From: Pantanalinema sp.
GTDB taxonomy: Bacteria > Cyanobacteriota > Sericytochromatia > S15B-MN24 > UBA4093
NCBI GenBank assembly: GCA_036704125.1
Contig: DATNQI010000085.1
Span: 1 to 64,000, forward strand
DNA: 64,000 nt
Direction: 5' to 3'
In this document: positions 7,637 through 16,703 of the stretch, in pieces
Numbering within the stretch: position 1 is the stretch's first letter
How the letters are laid out: each line of letters begins with the position of its first letter
Position numbers and translations under genes: made by a program
Notes under the pieces: model-generated
What the model was told of the DNA's origin: nothing
The model's database searches: none
What the model saw: only the letters and a program-made list of their open reading frames with translations

Positions 7637-9252
7637 ACGCGCTCGAGGCCTTCCTCGACTTCGATCCGCAGGCCCCCGACGCCGTCCGCGAGTTCGCGCG
7701 GCGCGCGCGGGCCCTGCTTTCGGCCGAGAGCGCGACCTTCTGGCGCATGGCCGGCACCACCCTGCACCTGGAGGAGGTCTGGGACGTCTCGGCGGCCGAG
7801 GCGATCGCGGCGCTGACGCGGCTTGCGATCCGCGACGACGCGCCGCAGGCCTTCCTCGACGCGGGCGGGGCCCTGCTGTACCTTCCCCTGCTCGCCCAGC
7901 GCCGGTGCCTGGGGGCCTTCCTCTTCAGGGTCAAGGCCATGCCCGAGGGGGCTTGGCACGCCGCTCTGGCCCTGCCGGCCACGGCCCTCGCCCTGGCCTT
8001 CGCCCACGAGCGGCTCGCGGTGCGCGAGGCGGCGCTGGGCGCGCGCTTCGAGCGCATGATCGACTCCCTGCACCTGCCGATGATCTTCCTGGACGCCGCC
8101 CTGCGCCCGACCTCCCTCAACAAGGCCTTCCGGGATCTGCACGGCCTGGCCGAGGCCGAGGCCTTCGACACCATGGAGGCCCTGTGGGAGCGGATCGGCC
8201 CGCGCTACCTCCATCCGACGGCCGTGCAGCGCATCTTCGCGGCCTGGGCCCGCGCGCCCCTCTTCCCGCCGAGCGCCGAGGTCGAGTTCCGCGAGCCGGG
8301 AGAGGGTCATTATCGCCTGGTCCTGACCCCCTTCGTCGACGGCCAGGGGGCCTTCGGCGGGGCGGTCGCGAGCTACTACGACGTCACCCAGGAGCGCCGC
8401 CTGATGCGCCTGCAGGCCGACTTCATCGACAGCCTGGAGGAGCGGGTCAACGAGCGCACCCACGACCTGGTCATCGCCAACCAGGCCCTGACGCGCGCCA
8501 ACCAGCAGCTGCGCGAGCTGGACCGCATGAAGAGCGACTTCATCTCCACGGTGAGCCACGAGCTGCGGACCCCGCTCAACCTCATCGTGGGCTTCGCCTC
8601 GCTCCTGGAGGAGGGGGTGAGCGGCGAGCTGAACCCCGATCACCGCGAGTGGGTGCGCGGGGTGATCCTGGGATCCATGCGCCTCAAGGGCCTGATCGAC
8701 AACATCCTCGACCTCTCGCGCCTGACGGCGGGGCGCTTCGAGCTCCACTGCACCTGGGTCGACCCGCGGGCCATGCTGGTGCAGGCCGTCGAGGAGCTCT
8801 CCGCCCACCCGGACGCGCAGGGCAAGCGCCTCGTGCTCGACGTGCCGAGCGAGCTGCCCTCCCTCTGGGCCTCGCCCGAGACCCTCTACCAGCAGGTCCT
8901 GATGAACCTCGCGGTCAACGCGCTCAAGTTCACCGAGCCGGGCGGCGAGATCCGCTTTGCCGCCTGGCTCGAGGGCGACAAGTTTGCCCTGGAGGTCACC
9001 GATACAGGGATCGGGATCCCGGAGGAGGCGTTCGGCAAGATCTTCGATCGCTTCGTCCAGGTCGACTCCAGCTCGACGCGCCGCCACGGCGGCTCGGGCC
9101 TGGGGCTTGCGATCGCCCGGGAGATCGTCGAGCTTCACGGCGGCACCATCGAGGTGAAGTCCGAGCTCGGCGTGGGGTCCCGGTTCTGCGTGCGCCTGCC
9201 CATCAAGGCACCGGGGCACGACGCAGGGGAAGGAGAGCCATGCACCAGCTAG
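7621..9252 (+). CDS. Soluble PAS-type sensor histidine kinase
   Basis: A 543-residue histidine kinase. Residues 1-140 look GAF-like, a PAS domain follows (about 145-255, with SLHLPMIFLDAAL), then a coiled coil, the HisKA H-box with H313 in VSHELRTPLN and a HATPase_c domain with NALKF, DTGIGIP and GGSGLGLAIA motifs. No transmembrane helix is visible, so it is probably cytosolic. No response regulator is adjacent. It overlaps the ClpN gene by 16 bp and the following small gene by 13 bp, so all three are translationally coupled. Confidence 0.92.
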   Translation: MPTSLNALEAFLDFDPQAPDAVREFARRARALLSAESATFWRMAGTTLHLEEVWDVSAAEAIAALTRLAIRDDAPQAFLDAGGALLYLPLLAQRRCLGAFLFRVKAMPEGAWHAALALPATALALAFAHERLAVREAALGARFERMIDSLHLPMIFLDAALRPTSLNKAFRDLHGLAEAEAFDTMEALWERIGPRYLHPTAVQRIFAAWARAPLFPPSAEVEFREPGEGHYRLVLTPFVDGQGAFGGAVASYYDVTQERRLMRLQADFIDSLEERVNERTHDLVIANQALTRANQQLRELDRMKSDFISTVSHELRTPLNLIVGFASLLEEGVSGELNPDHREWVRGVILGSMRLKGLIDNILDLSRLTAGRFELHCTWVDPRAMLVQAVEELSAHPDAQGKRLVLDVPSELPSLWASPETLYQQVLMNLAVNALKFTEPGGEIRFAAWLEGDKFALEVTDTGIGIPEEAFGKIFDRFVQVDSSSTRRHGGSGLGLAIAREIVELHGGTIEVKSELGVGSRFCVRLPIKAPGHDAGEGEPCTS

Positions 9253-9509
9253 GCCTGAGCGCCGCCGACGTGGCGGCCCTGCTGCACCGCGAGGGCCAGG
9301 ACGCGTCGCGGCGCCTGGAGACGTTCGCGGCCGCCAACCGGCATTCGGGCCTCGCCGCCGAGGCGGCCCGAGAGCTCGCCTTGATCCAGTACCTGCAGGA
9401 GTTCGCGACGACCCTGCTAGAGGCGAACAACCGTAAGATCGCCGCCGACCTCGTCCGGCTGGGGGTGCTGACCGGCACCATCACCCGCGACGGGGAGGCT
9501 GCGTTCTGA
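9240..9509 (+). CDS. Small helical protein of unknown function
   Basis: I do not recognise this 89-residue protein. It is alanine- and leucine-rich, predicted to be nearly all helical, without cysteines, signal peptide or membrane segment. Its ATG follows GGGGAAGGAGA and overlaps the last 13 bp of the histidine kinase gene, so it is coexpressed with it and might be a partner or modulator of the kinase. That role is inferred from position only. Confidence 0.7.
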   Translation: MHQLGLSAADVAALLHREGQDASRRLETFAAANRHSGLAAEAARELALIQYLQEFATTLLEANNRKIAADLVRLGVLTGTITRDGEAAF

Positions 9510-9541
9510 TGAGATCTACGAAGGAGTAGTATCCCCCGCCC

Positions 9542-10762
9542 ATGAACAAGCTGATCAGTCTCGTCGGAATCGTCGTGATCCTCGGGATCGCCTACCTGCT
9601 CTCCACCAACCGCAAGGCCATCAGCCTGAGGGTCGTGGGCTGGGGCCTCGGGATGCAGGCGTTTCTCGCCCTGTTCGTCCTCAAGACCCCCATCGGCCAC
9701 CTGATCTTCGAGAAGCTGGGGGCGGGCGTCACCAAGCTCCTCGACTTCTCGAAGGTCGGCGCCGGCTTCATCTTCGGCGACCTGGTCAACAAGATGGACA
9801 CCTTCGGCTTCATCTTCGCCTTCCAGGTCCTGCCCGCCATCGTCTTCGTCGGCAGCCTGATGGGCGTCGCCTACTACCTGGGCATCATGCAGTTCATCGT
9901 GAGCCTGATCGCCAAGATCATGGTCAAGACCATGGGTACCTCGGGGGCCGAGAGCCTCTCGGCGGTGGGCACCGTCTTCGTCGGCCAGTCCGAGGCTCCC
10001 TTGCTCATCAAGCCCTACGTCCCCGACATGACCCGCTCCGAGCTGATGGCGGTCATGACCGGCGGCATGGCGACCATCGCGGGCTCGGTCATGGCGGGTT
10101 ACCTCGGCATGCTCGGCAGCGAGTGGGCCCCCCACCTGCTGGCCGCCTCGATCATGGGCGCGCCCGCGGGCATGGTCATGGCCAAGATCATCGTGCCCGA
10201 GACCGAGGAGCCCAAGACCAAGGGCGGTGCCTCGCTCGTGATTGAGAAGACCGAGTCCTCGATCATCGAGGCGGCCGCCAAGGGCGCCGGCGACGGCATG
10301 CACCTGGCCTTCATCGTGGGCGCCATGCTGCTCGCCTTCATCTCCTTGATCGCGATGCTCAACGCCGGCCTGGGCCTGTTCCACACCTCCATGGAGACGT
10401 TGCTCGGCTACCTCTTCATGCCGCTGGCCTTCCTCATGGGCGTGCCCTGGCACGAGGCCGCGACCGTGGGGAGCCTCATCGGCCAGAAGATCGTCCTCAA
10501 CGAGTTCGTCGCCTACTCCAGCCTCTCGTCGATCATCAAGGGCCAGACGGCGGGCGTGACCCTCGGGCCCCAGGCGACCCTCATCGCGACCTTCGCCCTG
10601 TGCGGCTTCGCCAACTTCAGCTCCATCGCCATCAACATCGGCTGCCTGGGCGGCATCGCCCCCAGCCGCCGCGGCGAGCTTGCCCAGCTGGGCCTGCGCG
10701 CCATGATCGGCGGCGCCCTGGCCTCGTGCCTGACCGCGACCCTCGCGGGCATGCTGAGCTAG
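9542..10762 (+). CDS. nupC: NupC-type concentrative nucleoside transporter, first copy
   Basis: A 406-residue inner-membrane protein of the CNT family that imports nucleosides with a cation. It has the N-terminal domain (NRKAIS...WGLGMQ), the gate segment (ESLSAVGTVFVGQSEAPLLIKPY) and the C-terminal transport domain ([10 protein letters not shown]...[15 protein letters not shown]). Many hydrophobic segments are apparent. An AAGGAG motif lies upstream but about 17 bp from the ATG. It is followed after 9 bp by a close paralogue. A role in feeding the purine phosphorylase at 2-2.9 kb is plausible but not shown. Confidence 0.92.
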   Translation: MNKLISLVGIVVILGIAYLLSTNRKAISLRVVGWGLGMQAFLALFVLKTPIGHLIFEKLGAGVTKLLDFSKVGAGFIFGDLVNKMDTFGFIFAFQVLPAIVFVGSLMGVAYYLGIMQFIVSLIAKIMVKTMGTSGAESLSAVGTVFVGQSEAPLLIKPYVPDMTRSELMAVMTGGMATIAGSVMAGYLGMLGSEWAPHLLAASIMGAPAGMVMAKIIVPETEEPKTKGGASLVIEKTESSIIEAAAKGAGDGMHLAFIVGAMLLAFISLIAMLNAGLGLFHTSMETLLGYLFMPLAFLMGVPWHEAATVGSLIGQKIVLNEFVAYSSLSSIIKGQTAGVTLGPQATLIATFALCGFANFSSIAINIGCLGGIAPSRRGELAQLGLRAMIGGALASCLTATLAGMLS

Positions 10763-10771
10763 GGGGGCGAC

Positions 10772-11980
10772 ATGCAGAATCTCATCAGCCTCGTCGGCAT
10801 CGTGGCGATCCTCGCGATCGCCGCAGCCTTCTCGACCAACCGCAAGGCGATCCGCTGGCGGATCGTCCTCTGGGGCCTCGGCATCCAGCTCACTCTGGCC
10901 CTCTTCATCCTCAAGACCCAGCCGGGCAAGGTCCTCTTCCGGATCCTGGGAGAGGGCGTCAGCCAGCTTCTGGACTTCTCCAAGGTCGGCTCCAGCTTCC
11001 TCTTCGGCGGCCTGGTGACCAAGGTTCCCTCGTTCGGCTTCATCTTCGCCTTCCAGGTCCTGCCGACCATCGTCTTCATGGCGTCGCTTATCTCGGTGTT
11101 CTACTACCTGGGCATCGTGCAGAAGGTCGTCAGCTTCCTCGCGTTCCTCATGACCAAGACCATGGGCATCTCGGGCGCCGAGAGCCTCTCGAGCGCGGCC
11201 TGCGTCTTCGTCGGCCAGGTGGAGGGGCCTCTCTTGGTCCGCCCCTACATCCCCGACATGACCAAGTCCGAGCTGATGGCCCTGATGACCGGCGGCATGG
11301 CCACCCTCGCGGGCGGTGTGCTCGCGGCCTACCTCGGCATGCTCGGAAAGGACTGGGCGCCGGCTCTCTTGGCCGCCTCCTTCATGGGGGCTCCGGCGGG
11401 CCTGGTGATGGCCAAGATCATCGTCCCCGAGACCGAGCAGCCCAAGACCACCGGCGGGGCCACGATCGAGATCGAGCGCACCGAGTCCTCGGTCATCGAG
11501 GCGGCCGCCAAGGGCGCGGGCGACGGCATGAACCTGGCGTTCAACGTGGGCGCCATGCTGCTCGCCTTCATCTCGCTGGTGGCCATGCTCAACGCGGGCC
11601 TGGGCCTGTTCCACACCTCCATGGAGCAGATCCTGGGCTACGCCTTCTCGCCGCTGGCCTTCCTGATCGGCGTGCCCATGAACGAGGCGATGGCCGTCGG
11701 CAACCTGATCGGCCAGAAGCTGGTGCTCAACGAGTTCGTCGCCTACTCCCAGCTCCAGCAGATGATCACCAACCACCAGCTCAGCGAGCGCGCGACCCTG
11801 ATCGCGACCTTCGCCCTGTGCGGCTTCGCCAACTTCAGCTCGATCGCGCAGAACGTGGGCGGCATCGGGGCCATGGCCCCCAGCCGCCGCGGGGATCTGG
11901 CGAAGCTCGGCCTCAGGGCCATGCTCGCCGGTGCTCTGGCGTCGTGCATGAGCGCGGCGATCGCGGGACTCCTGAGCTAA
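10772..11980 (+). CDS. nupC: NupC-type concentrative nucleoside transporter, second copy
   Basis: A 402-residue paralogue of the preceding transporter, sharing long identical stretches such as [10 protein letters not shown] and [11 protein letters not shown]. The gate reads [17 protein letters not shown] instead of GTVFVGQSEAPLLIKPY, so S and A in the substrate-contact region are replaced by V and G. This suggests the duplicates differ in nucleoside preference. It starts 9 bp after the first copy with GGGGGCGAC upstream. No clear terminator is visible in the 106 bp before the convergent GT9-like gene. Confidence 0.92.
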   Translation: MQNLISLVGIVAILAIAAAFSTNRKAIRWRIVLWGLGIQLTLALFILKTQPGKVLFRILGEGVSQLLDFSKVGSSFLFGGLVTKVPSFGFIFAFQVLPTIVFMASLISVFYYLGIVQKVVSFLAFLMTKTMGISGAESLSSAACVFVGQVEGPLLVRPYIPDMTKSELMALMTGGMATLAGGVLAAYLGMLGKDWAPALLAASFMGAPAGLVMAKIIVPETEQPKTTGGATIEIERTESSVIEAAAKGAGDGMNLAFNVGAMLLAFISLVAMLNAGLGLFHTSMEQILGYAFSPLAFLIGVPMNEAMAVGNLIGQKLVLNEFVAYSQLQQMITNHQLSERATLIATFALCGFANFSSIAQNVGGIGAMAPSRRGDLAKLGLRAMLAGALASCMSAAIAGLLS

Positions 11981-12086
11981 CCAATAATGTCCCCCGCCCC
12001 CTGGTGGACTTGCGCACGGATGCGCTGATGCCGCGAAGGGCACGGATGCCCGAGAGCGGCTCGGGGTTAGGGGTGGGGGGATCTAA

Positions 12087-13436
12087 TCAAGTTCCATACG
12101 ATGGGGCCTCGTCCGCGTGCCGGATGAGGCTTTCTCGTTCTTCGGGGCTGATGCTGCCCAGGATCACCTTGATCTTCGGGACGACCTTGCCCGGCTTCAG
12201 CTCGCGCCGGATGAAGTCGTCCAGGACCTGCGAGACCTCCGGCCCGGTCAGGGGGTGGGCGGTCAGGGTCAGCGCCCAGGGAGCCGTCGCCTCGTGGTCG
12301 GCGACGAAGGCCGCCACCTCCTGCTTCCAGGTGGCGAGCGGCCCGAGCCAGTCGGGGAAGGCCACGCGCGTCCTGAGCCGGGCGAAGTTGTCCTCGCGGT
12401 GCTCGCGGCCCCAGCCGGGCTCGCCGCCCAGGTACAGGTGCTGGTGGGTGAAGGGGGTGATCGCGTGGTCGGTCTCGAAGCGCGAAAGGCCGCGCGGATC
12501 CCTGGCGGCCTCGCGCATGAGCGCCTTGGCCTCGCGCAGGGCCGTGCGCCGGGCCCTCAGGCGCGGCACGAGGGCGTCGGCCTCGGCGATCATGCGCTCC
12601 ACCGAGATGGCCTGGGTGCAGGGGGTGCGGCCCTTCTGCAGATTGGCCGCGCGGCACTCGCTCAGCACGTTCCCGCTCCAGCCGCAGTTGCGGCAGGCGG
12701 GTGAGACCTCCACGGCGATCGAGTCGGCGTCGTAGGCGTAGGCGGCGTAGGGGTGGCTCGCTCCCCAGGGCGAGAGGATGGGCGTCCCGAGCGCGCCTGA
12801 GAGGTGGGTGAGGCCGCCGTGGTTGCCGACGAAGAGGTCCGCCAGGGAGAGGACGGCCATGGTCTGGCGGAGGGTGGTCTGTCCCACCAGGTCGTAGCCG
12901 AGGCCCAGGTGGCCCGCCGAGAGGCCACCGCCCAGCTCGATCAGCGAGACGCCGTGCGCCGTCTCCATGTGGGCCATGAGGGCCCTGAAGCGCTCTTCGC
13001 CCCAGCGCCGGTCGGGCTCCTTGCTGTCGACCGAGAAGGCGACGATCAGCTCGTCCCCGCCGTCGTCCTCGAGGCCCAGCTCTTCCATCTCGCGGGGCAG
13101 GACGTAGAGCGACGGCGGCGTGGGATCCGCAGGGAGGCCGTGAAAGCGCCGGAAGTTGTCGAACACGCTCAGCCCCTCGGCGAGCGCGTCGCGCAGGGTG
13201 GCCGTCACGGGCTTGAGATCGGGGGTGGCGACGATCAGGTCGAAGGCCTCGTCGGGGCTCGTCTCGTCGAAGGAGTCGACGAGCGGATGGCCCCAGGCGA
13301 GGGTGCGGCTGCCACGCGAGGCGATCCATGCCTCGGGGTGGCGCTCGCGCAGGGCACGGTAGAAGCCGGTCTCGCAGACGATGTCACCGAGGCCCTTTTC
13401 GCCGCGGTGATCGACCAGGATGCGAAGGGGAGTCAT
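12087..13436 (-). CDS. GT9-like (ADP-heptose:LPS heptosyltransferase-type) glycosyltransferase
   Basis: The 449-residue protein has a GT-B fold like family 9. It starts with LVDHRGEKGLGDIV, has the donor-side segment VGQTTLRQTMAVLSLADLFVGNHGGLTHLSGALGTPILSPWG, and then a cysteine patch (ACRNC...SEC...PC) as seen in related enzymes. A C-terminal region of about 150 residues beyond the GT9 core is unassigned. It is the last gene of the flaG-fliD-fliS-fliT run, 21 bp after fliT, which points to flagellar glycan assembly rather than LPS core; the location is evidence only by context. Confidence 0.8.
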   Translation of the reverse strand: MTPLRILVDHRGEKGLGDIVCETGFYRALRERHPEAWIASRGSRTLAWGHPLVDSFDETSPDEAFDLIVATPDLKPVTATLRDALAEGLSVFDNFRRFHGLPADPTPPSLYVLPREMEELGLEDDGGDELIVAFSVDSKEPDRRWGEERFRALMAHMETAHGVSLIELGGGLSAGHLGLGYDLVGQTTLRQTMAVLSLADLFVGNHGGLTHLSGALGTPILSPWGASHPYAAYAYDADSIAVEVSPACRNCGWSGNVLSECRAANLQKGRTPCTQAISVERMIAEADALVPRLRARRTALREAKALMREAARDPRGLSRFETDHAITPFTHQHLYLGGEPGWGREHREDNFARLRTRVAFPDWLGPLATWKQEVAAFVADHEATAPWALTLTAHPLTGPEVSQVLDDFIRRELKPGKVVPKIKVILGSISPEERESLIRHADEAPSYGT

Positions 13437-13457
13437 GGCGGGTGGAAAAGCGAATCC

Positions 13458-13826
13458 TTACTGCTCGTGATCCAGGAACTGCGGATCGATGGGGTCGCCG
13501 TAGGCCTCCATGTACCCGCTGAGGGCGTCCTTGGAGCGGTCGACCGTGCTGAGCTCGCGCATCAGGGTGTGGCGCTTGCGCTGGAAAGCCGCCTGGTTCT
13601 GGAGGTCGAGGGTCTGCATCTCGGAGAGCGTGGCCTTGAGCGCCGCGCGGTTGGCGGGCAAGGTCGGCCCCGCCAAGAGCTGCTCGGCAGCATCGAAGCA
13701 GACGGCTCGCTCGTCGAGCAGGTGGACGAACTCGTCCCACGCGTCCACGGCGATGGCGTCCGACTGCAGTCGCGTCAGCTCCATCGCCTGGTCGTAGAGG
13801 CGCTCGAGCTCGGCCTCGCGCTCCAT
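13458..13826 (-). CDS. fliT: FliT-like flagellar export chaperone
   Basis: A 122-residue, highly charged helical protein. Sequence identity to FliT is hard to see, but size, helical content and position directly after fliS fit a FliT/FliS-associated chaperone, which in other bacteria holds FliD. The start at 13826 is 2 bp beyond the fliS stop without its own ribosome binding site, implying translational coupling. It could also be a lineage-specific flagellar protein. Confidence 0.6.
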   Translation of the reverse strand: MEREAELERLYDQAMELTRLQSDAIAVDAWDEFVHLLDERAVCFDAAEQLLAGPTLPANRAALKATLSEMQTLDLQNQAAFQRKRHTLMRELSTVDRSKDALSGYMEAYGDPIDPQFLDHEQ

Positions 13827-13828
13827 CG

Positions 13829-14242
13829 TCAGGCGGTGGCCTGCGCGGTCTTGAGCGCGCCCACGTTCTTGGCGGCCTGCATCCAGGCCTCGCGCAGCTC
13901 CTTGAGGATGTCGAGGACGCCCGTCAGCAGCTGTGGGTTCTTGCCGATGTTCGCCTGGACGGTCTGGCGGGTCATGAAGTCGTAGAGGTCGAACAGGTTC
14001 TTGGCCAGCTCGCCGCCGACCTTCATGTCGAGGGTGACCATCAGCTCGTTGAGGATGTTCTGGACCTTCAGGCAATTGGTGTTGGCCGTGTTGAAGTCCT
14101 TGTCCTCGAGGGCCTTCTTCGCGGTGTTCGCGAAGCGGATTGCCCCGTCGTACAGCATCAGCAGCAGACGCTCGGGCGAGGCCGTCTCGACCTGGGTCTG
14201 CTGGTACTGGGAGTAGGGATTGTTCGCCAGCATCGTGTTCAT
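13829..14242 (-). CDS. fliS: Flagellin export chaperone FliS
   Basis: The 137-residue protein carries the FliS signature: NPYSQYQQTQVETASPERLLLMLYDGAIRF at the N-terminus and LFDLYDFMTRQTVQANIGKNP in the middle. FliS binds the flagellin C-terminus in the cytosol and stops premature polymerisation before export. The start follows AGGAGG. It sits 24 bp after fliD and 2 bp before the fliT-like gene. Confidence 0.95.
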   Translation of the reverse strand: MNTMLANNPYSQYQQTQVETASPERLLLMLYDGAIRFANTAKKALEDKDFNTANTNCLKVQNILNELMVTLDMKVGGELAKNLFDLYDFMTRQTVQANIGKNPQLLTGVLDILKELREAWMQAAKNVGALKTAQATA

Positions 14243-14266
14243 GCGGGAAAGCTCCTCCTAAAGGGG

Positions 14267-16051
14267 TTAACCGAGGGCGCTGATCTGGGAGAGGAAGGCC
14301 GATTTCTGACTGTTGATCCGGGCGACGGCCTGCTCCATGGCGGCGAACTGTCGCTCCATGCCTTTACGGGTGAGGGCGAGGCGGCTGGTCACGTTGGTGA
14401 TCTGATCGTCGTAGCCGCGCAGCTGCCGCTGGACCGACTTGTCTCGGGTCTTGAAGACCCCGTCGGTGCTGCCGACCTTGGTGAGGTAGGTCTTGAGCTT
14501 GGCGGCGATCCCCTTGTCGATCTTCTTGGTCGAGTCCAAGGGGTCGGTTTCGGTGAGCTGGAAGAGCATGGCGACCCGGTCGGGGTTGGCCTCCATGGCG
14601 GCCTTGAACTTGGTCTCGTCGAGCTGGAGGTGAATCTTGTCGTCCTTGCTCGTCGCGAGGCCGAGTTCGACCAGGCTCTTGGGGGAGTCGGTGACGCCCG
14701 AGACGTTGGAGGCGAGCATCGAGCGGATCGAGTCGGTGATCTGGCGCAGGTCTCGGTCGAAGGCGTTGGGTTGGCCCTTGGCCGTGGCATCGGTGATGGC
14801 GTCGACCAGCTGGTTGTACTGGTCGACGAAGCTCTTGACCTTGGTGATGGTGGCGCCGGGGTCGGCGGCGGTGGTCACGGTGATCGCGTCGTTGGTGTTT
14901 TCCTGGATCTTGACGGCTGTGAAGGTCAGCCCCGGGATTACGTTGGTGAAGGTGTTGGTCGCGCTGCTGATGAAGTGCGTCGCGTCCGTGTCGCCCGCGG
15001 CCCCGGTGAAGCCGTTGACTCCGACGATACCAATCTGGGCGTTCTGGCCCGCCTTGAGCTCGCCGTTCAGGAGCCCGAGCTTTGACATGAGATCGCCGGT
15101 GGTGTCCTCGACCGAGACGGCGCTGGAGCCCGTCGTGCGCGAGGTCATGACGATCTTATCCTCGAGGGGGTTGTAGGTGGCGGTCACGCCGGCCTTCGAG
15201 GCGTTGATCTTGGTCAGGATGTCGTTGAGCGACTCGGTGGCAGCGTTGTAGCTCAGCTCGACGCCGTTGATCTTGAAAGCGCCCGAGCTCGGCGCGCCGG
15301 CGACGAGGTTGGAGGTGGCGAGCGGAGTGTTGACCTGGAGGGTACTGATGCCACTGGTTGAGCGGATCGTCGCGCCGATCGGGCCATCGTAGGTCACGGT
15401 GCGCAGGTTGGTCACGCTCAGGAAGTTGGAGGTGTCGCTGCCTGCACCCAGGATGATCTTGGTGGCGTTCGCGGCCGTCAGCTCGATCTTGTTGCCAACC
15501 AGCGCGGCCGTCACGTCGCCGCCGGTCTGGGTCGAAATGCCGGCGAAGACATCGCTCAGGCTCTTCGTGGGATCAACGGTGACGGTGTTGGTCTGCGTGC
15601 TGCCATCGGAGTCCCGGGTCCACTGGATGGTGAAGGTTCCCGCCTTGATGGGGGCCGAGCCCTTGATCTCACTTAGTACGGTGCTGGCATCGCTCAGCGC
15701 GGTGCCGAGCCCCGCACCGGAACGCAGCGTCGTGGCGGTCGCCAGTTGCTTGACGTTGATGCGATAGGAGCCTGAGGCGGCATCCGCCCCGGCCTTGGCA
15801 GTGAGGACGTTGGTGTCGCTCGAGGTGGCGGACTTGGCGCGCAGGTTGAGATCCATCGTCAGCTCGGAGGCCGCCCCCTTGAGGGCCAGGATCCGGGTGT
15901 TGATCGTTTGGAAGACCTGGTTCTTGGTGTTGAGCGCCGATTTCTTCTGCTGGAGCAGCCGCAGGGGCTGCTGCTCGATCGACATCAGCTGCTCGACCAG
16001 CGCCTTGGTATCGAGGCCGCTCGCGATGCCTCCGACCGAAAATCCACCCAT
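14267..16051 (-). CDS. fliD: Flagellar filament cap protein FliD
   Basis: At 594 residues this has FliD_N (VGGIASGLDTKALVEQLMSIEQQPL at the start) and FliD_C near the end (LVDAITDATAKG..., with the closing coiled coil). It is the distal filament cap on which flagellin assembles. Heptad-like helices at both termini and a Thr/Ser/Ala-rich middle are as expected. AAGGAGG precedes the ATG. The gene is in the unit driven by the sigma-28-like promoter at 16.6 kb. Confidence 0.95.
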   Translation of the reverse strand: MGGFSVGGIASGLDTKALVEQLMSIEQQPLRLLQQKKSALNTKNQVFQTINTRILALKGAASELTMDLNLRAKSATSSDTNVLTAKAGADAASGSYRINVKQLATATTLRSGAGLGTALSDASTVLSEIKGSAPIKAGTFTIQWTRDSDGSTQTNTVTVDPTKSLSDVFAGISTQTGGDVTAALVGNKIELTAANATKIILGAGSDTSNFLSVTNLRTVTYDGPIGATIRSTSGISTLQVNTPLATSNLVAGAPSSGAFKINGVELSYNAATESLNDILTKINASKAGVTATYNPLEDKIVMTSRTTGSSAVSVEDTTGDLMSKLGLLNGELKAGQNAQIGIVGVNGFTGAAGDTDATHFISSATNTFTNVIPGLTFTAVKIQENTNDAITVTTAADPGATITKVKSFVDQYNQLVDAITDATAKGQPNAFDRDLRQITDSIRSMLASNVSGVTDSPKSLVELGLATSKDDKIHLQLDETKFKAAMEANPDRVAMLFQLTETDPLDSTKKIDKGIAAKLKTYLTKVGSTDGVFKTRDKSVQRQLRGYDDQITNVTSRLALTRKGMERQFAAMEQAVARINSQKSAFLSQISALG

Positions 16052-16174
16052 GATTCACCCTCCTTGGCGGGGTCAAGACCATCCAACAAAACCAGGCATG
16101 TTACGGCCATTGGCCGCCGCTGGCGGCTAGGGCGCCTGCGGCTCAACGCAACAGGAACAGTTTCGTTAGACGCT

Positions 16175-16558
16175 CTAGCGGTTCTCGTCCACCAGCAGGC
16201 CCGAGAGCTGCTTCTGGAACATGGCGACCAGATCCAGGAACTTCTCGGAGGGGATCTCGCGGATCACCTCGCCGGTATCCTGGTTGACCACGGTGACGAT
16301 GGTGCGCTTCGTATCCTCGTGGACCTTGAAGCGCAGGGACTCGTTGAAGGTCGTCATCAGCTGATCGACCTGATCGACGGCCTGGGCGAGCATCTGCTTG
16401 CCCACGGGCTTGGCGTTGTCGCCCTGCTCGGCGTTCTGCTGAGCGGCGAGGGGGATGGCGGCTACCTGAGCGCGATCGCGCTGGGCCTGCTGATCGGCCG
16501 GGAGGTTGCTGAGTTGAGAGACCGCGCCGGCGGCCGCGATGGCTCCTTCTATACGCAT
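16175..16558 (-). CDS. flaG: FlaG family flagellar protein
   Basis: A 127-residue FlaG protein. The C-terminal half has the family pattern LRFKVHEDTKRTIVTVVNQDTGEVIREIPSEKFLDL. FlaG proteins influence filament length in other bacteria. The ATG at 16558 is chosen because AGGAGAGGG precedes it, rather than an in-frame start 48 bp upstream. It is the first gene after the sigma-28-like promoter and precedes fliD by 123 bp, a gap in which nothing else is seen. Confidence 0.9.
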   Translation of the reverse strand: MRIEGAIAAAGAVSQLSNLPADQQAQRDRAQVAAIPLAAQQNAEQGDNAKPVGKQMLAQAVDQVDQLMTTFNESLRFKVHEDTKRTIVTVVNQDTGEVIREIPSEKFLDLVAMFQKQLSGLLVDENR

Positions 16559-16611
16559 AGGGACCCTCTCCTGTGCTCGTGTGGGGCGACGAGACGCGAT
16601 TCCCACTCATG

Positions 16612-16638
16612 GTATCGGCCCGGTGGGCGCGATCTTTA
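16612..16638 (-). promoter_or_regulatory. Sigma-28 (FliA/SigD) type promoter for flaG-fliD-fliS-fliT
   Basis: On the minus strand TAAAGATC and GCCGATAC are separated by exactly 11 bp. The FliA consensus is TAAAGTTT-N11-GCCGATAA, so 6 of 8 and 7 of 8 bases match at the correct spacing. It lies 54 bp upstream of the flaG start, beyond the flagellin terminator. Confidence 0.75.
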
Positions 16639-16663
16639 CGGGGTCGCGTAGCTATTTTCCCAA

Positions 16664-16693
16664 GAAAAGAGCCGGCCCGAAGGCCGGCTCTTT
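16664..16693 (-). terminator. Rho-independent terminator of the flagellin gene
   Basis: A 12-bp stem (AAAGAGCCGGCC with its complement) and 4-nt loop lie 11 bp after the flagellin stop, followed on the minus strand by TTCTTGGG. It separates flagellin transcription from the flaG operon. Confidence 0.85.
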
Positions 16694-16703
16694 CCTGAGG
16701 GGC

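Noticed and set aside
9203-12043. A 946-codon open frame opposite the two nucleoside transporters
   Set aside because: Its apparent internal repeats merely mirror the duplication of the transporters. The composition (His, Asp, Gly, Glu-rich) is typical of antisense frames in GC-rich genes.
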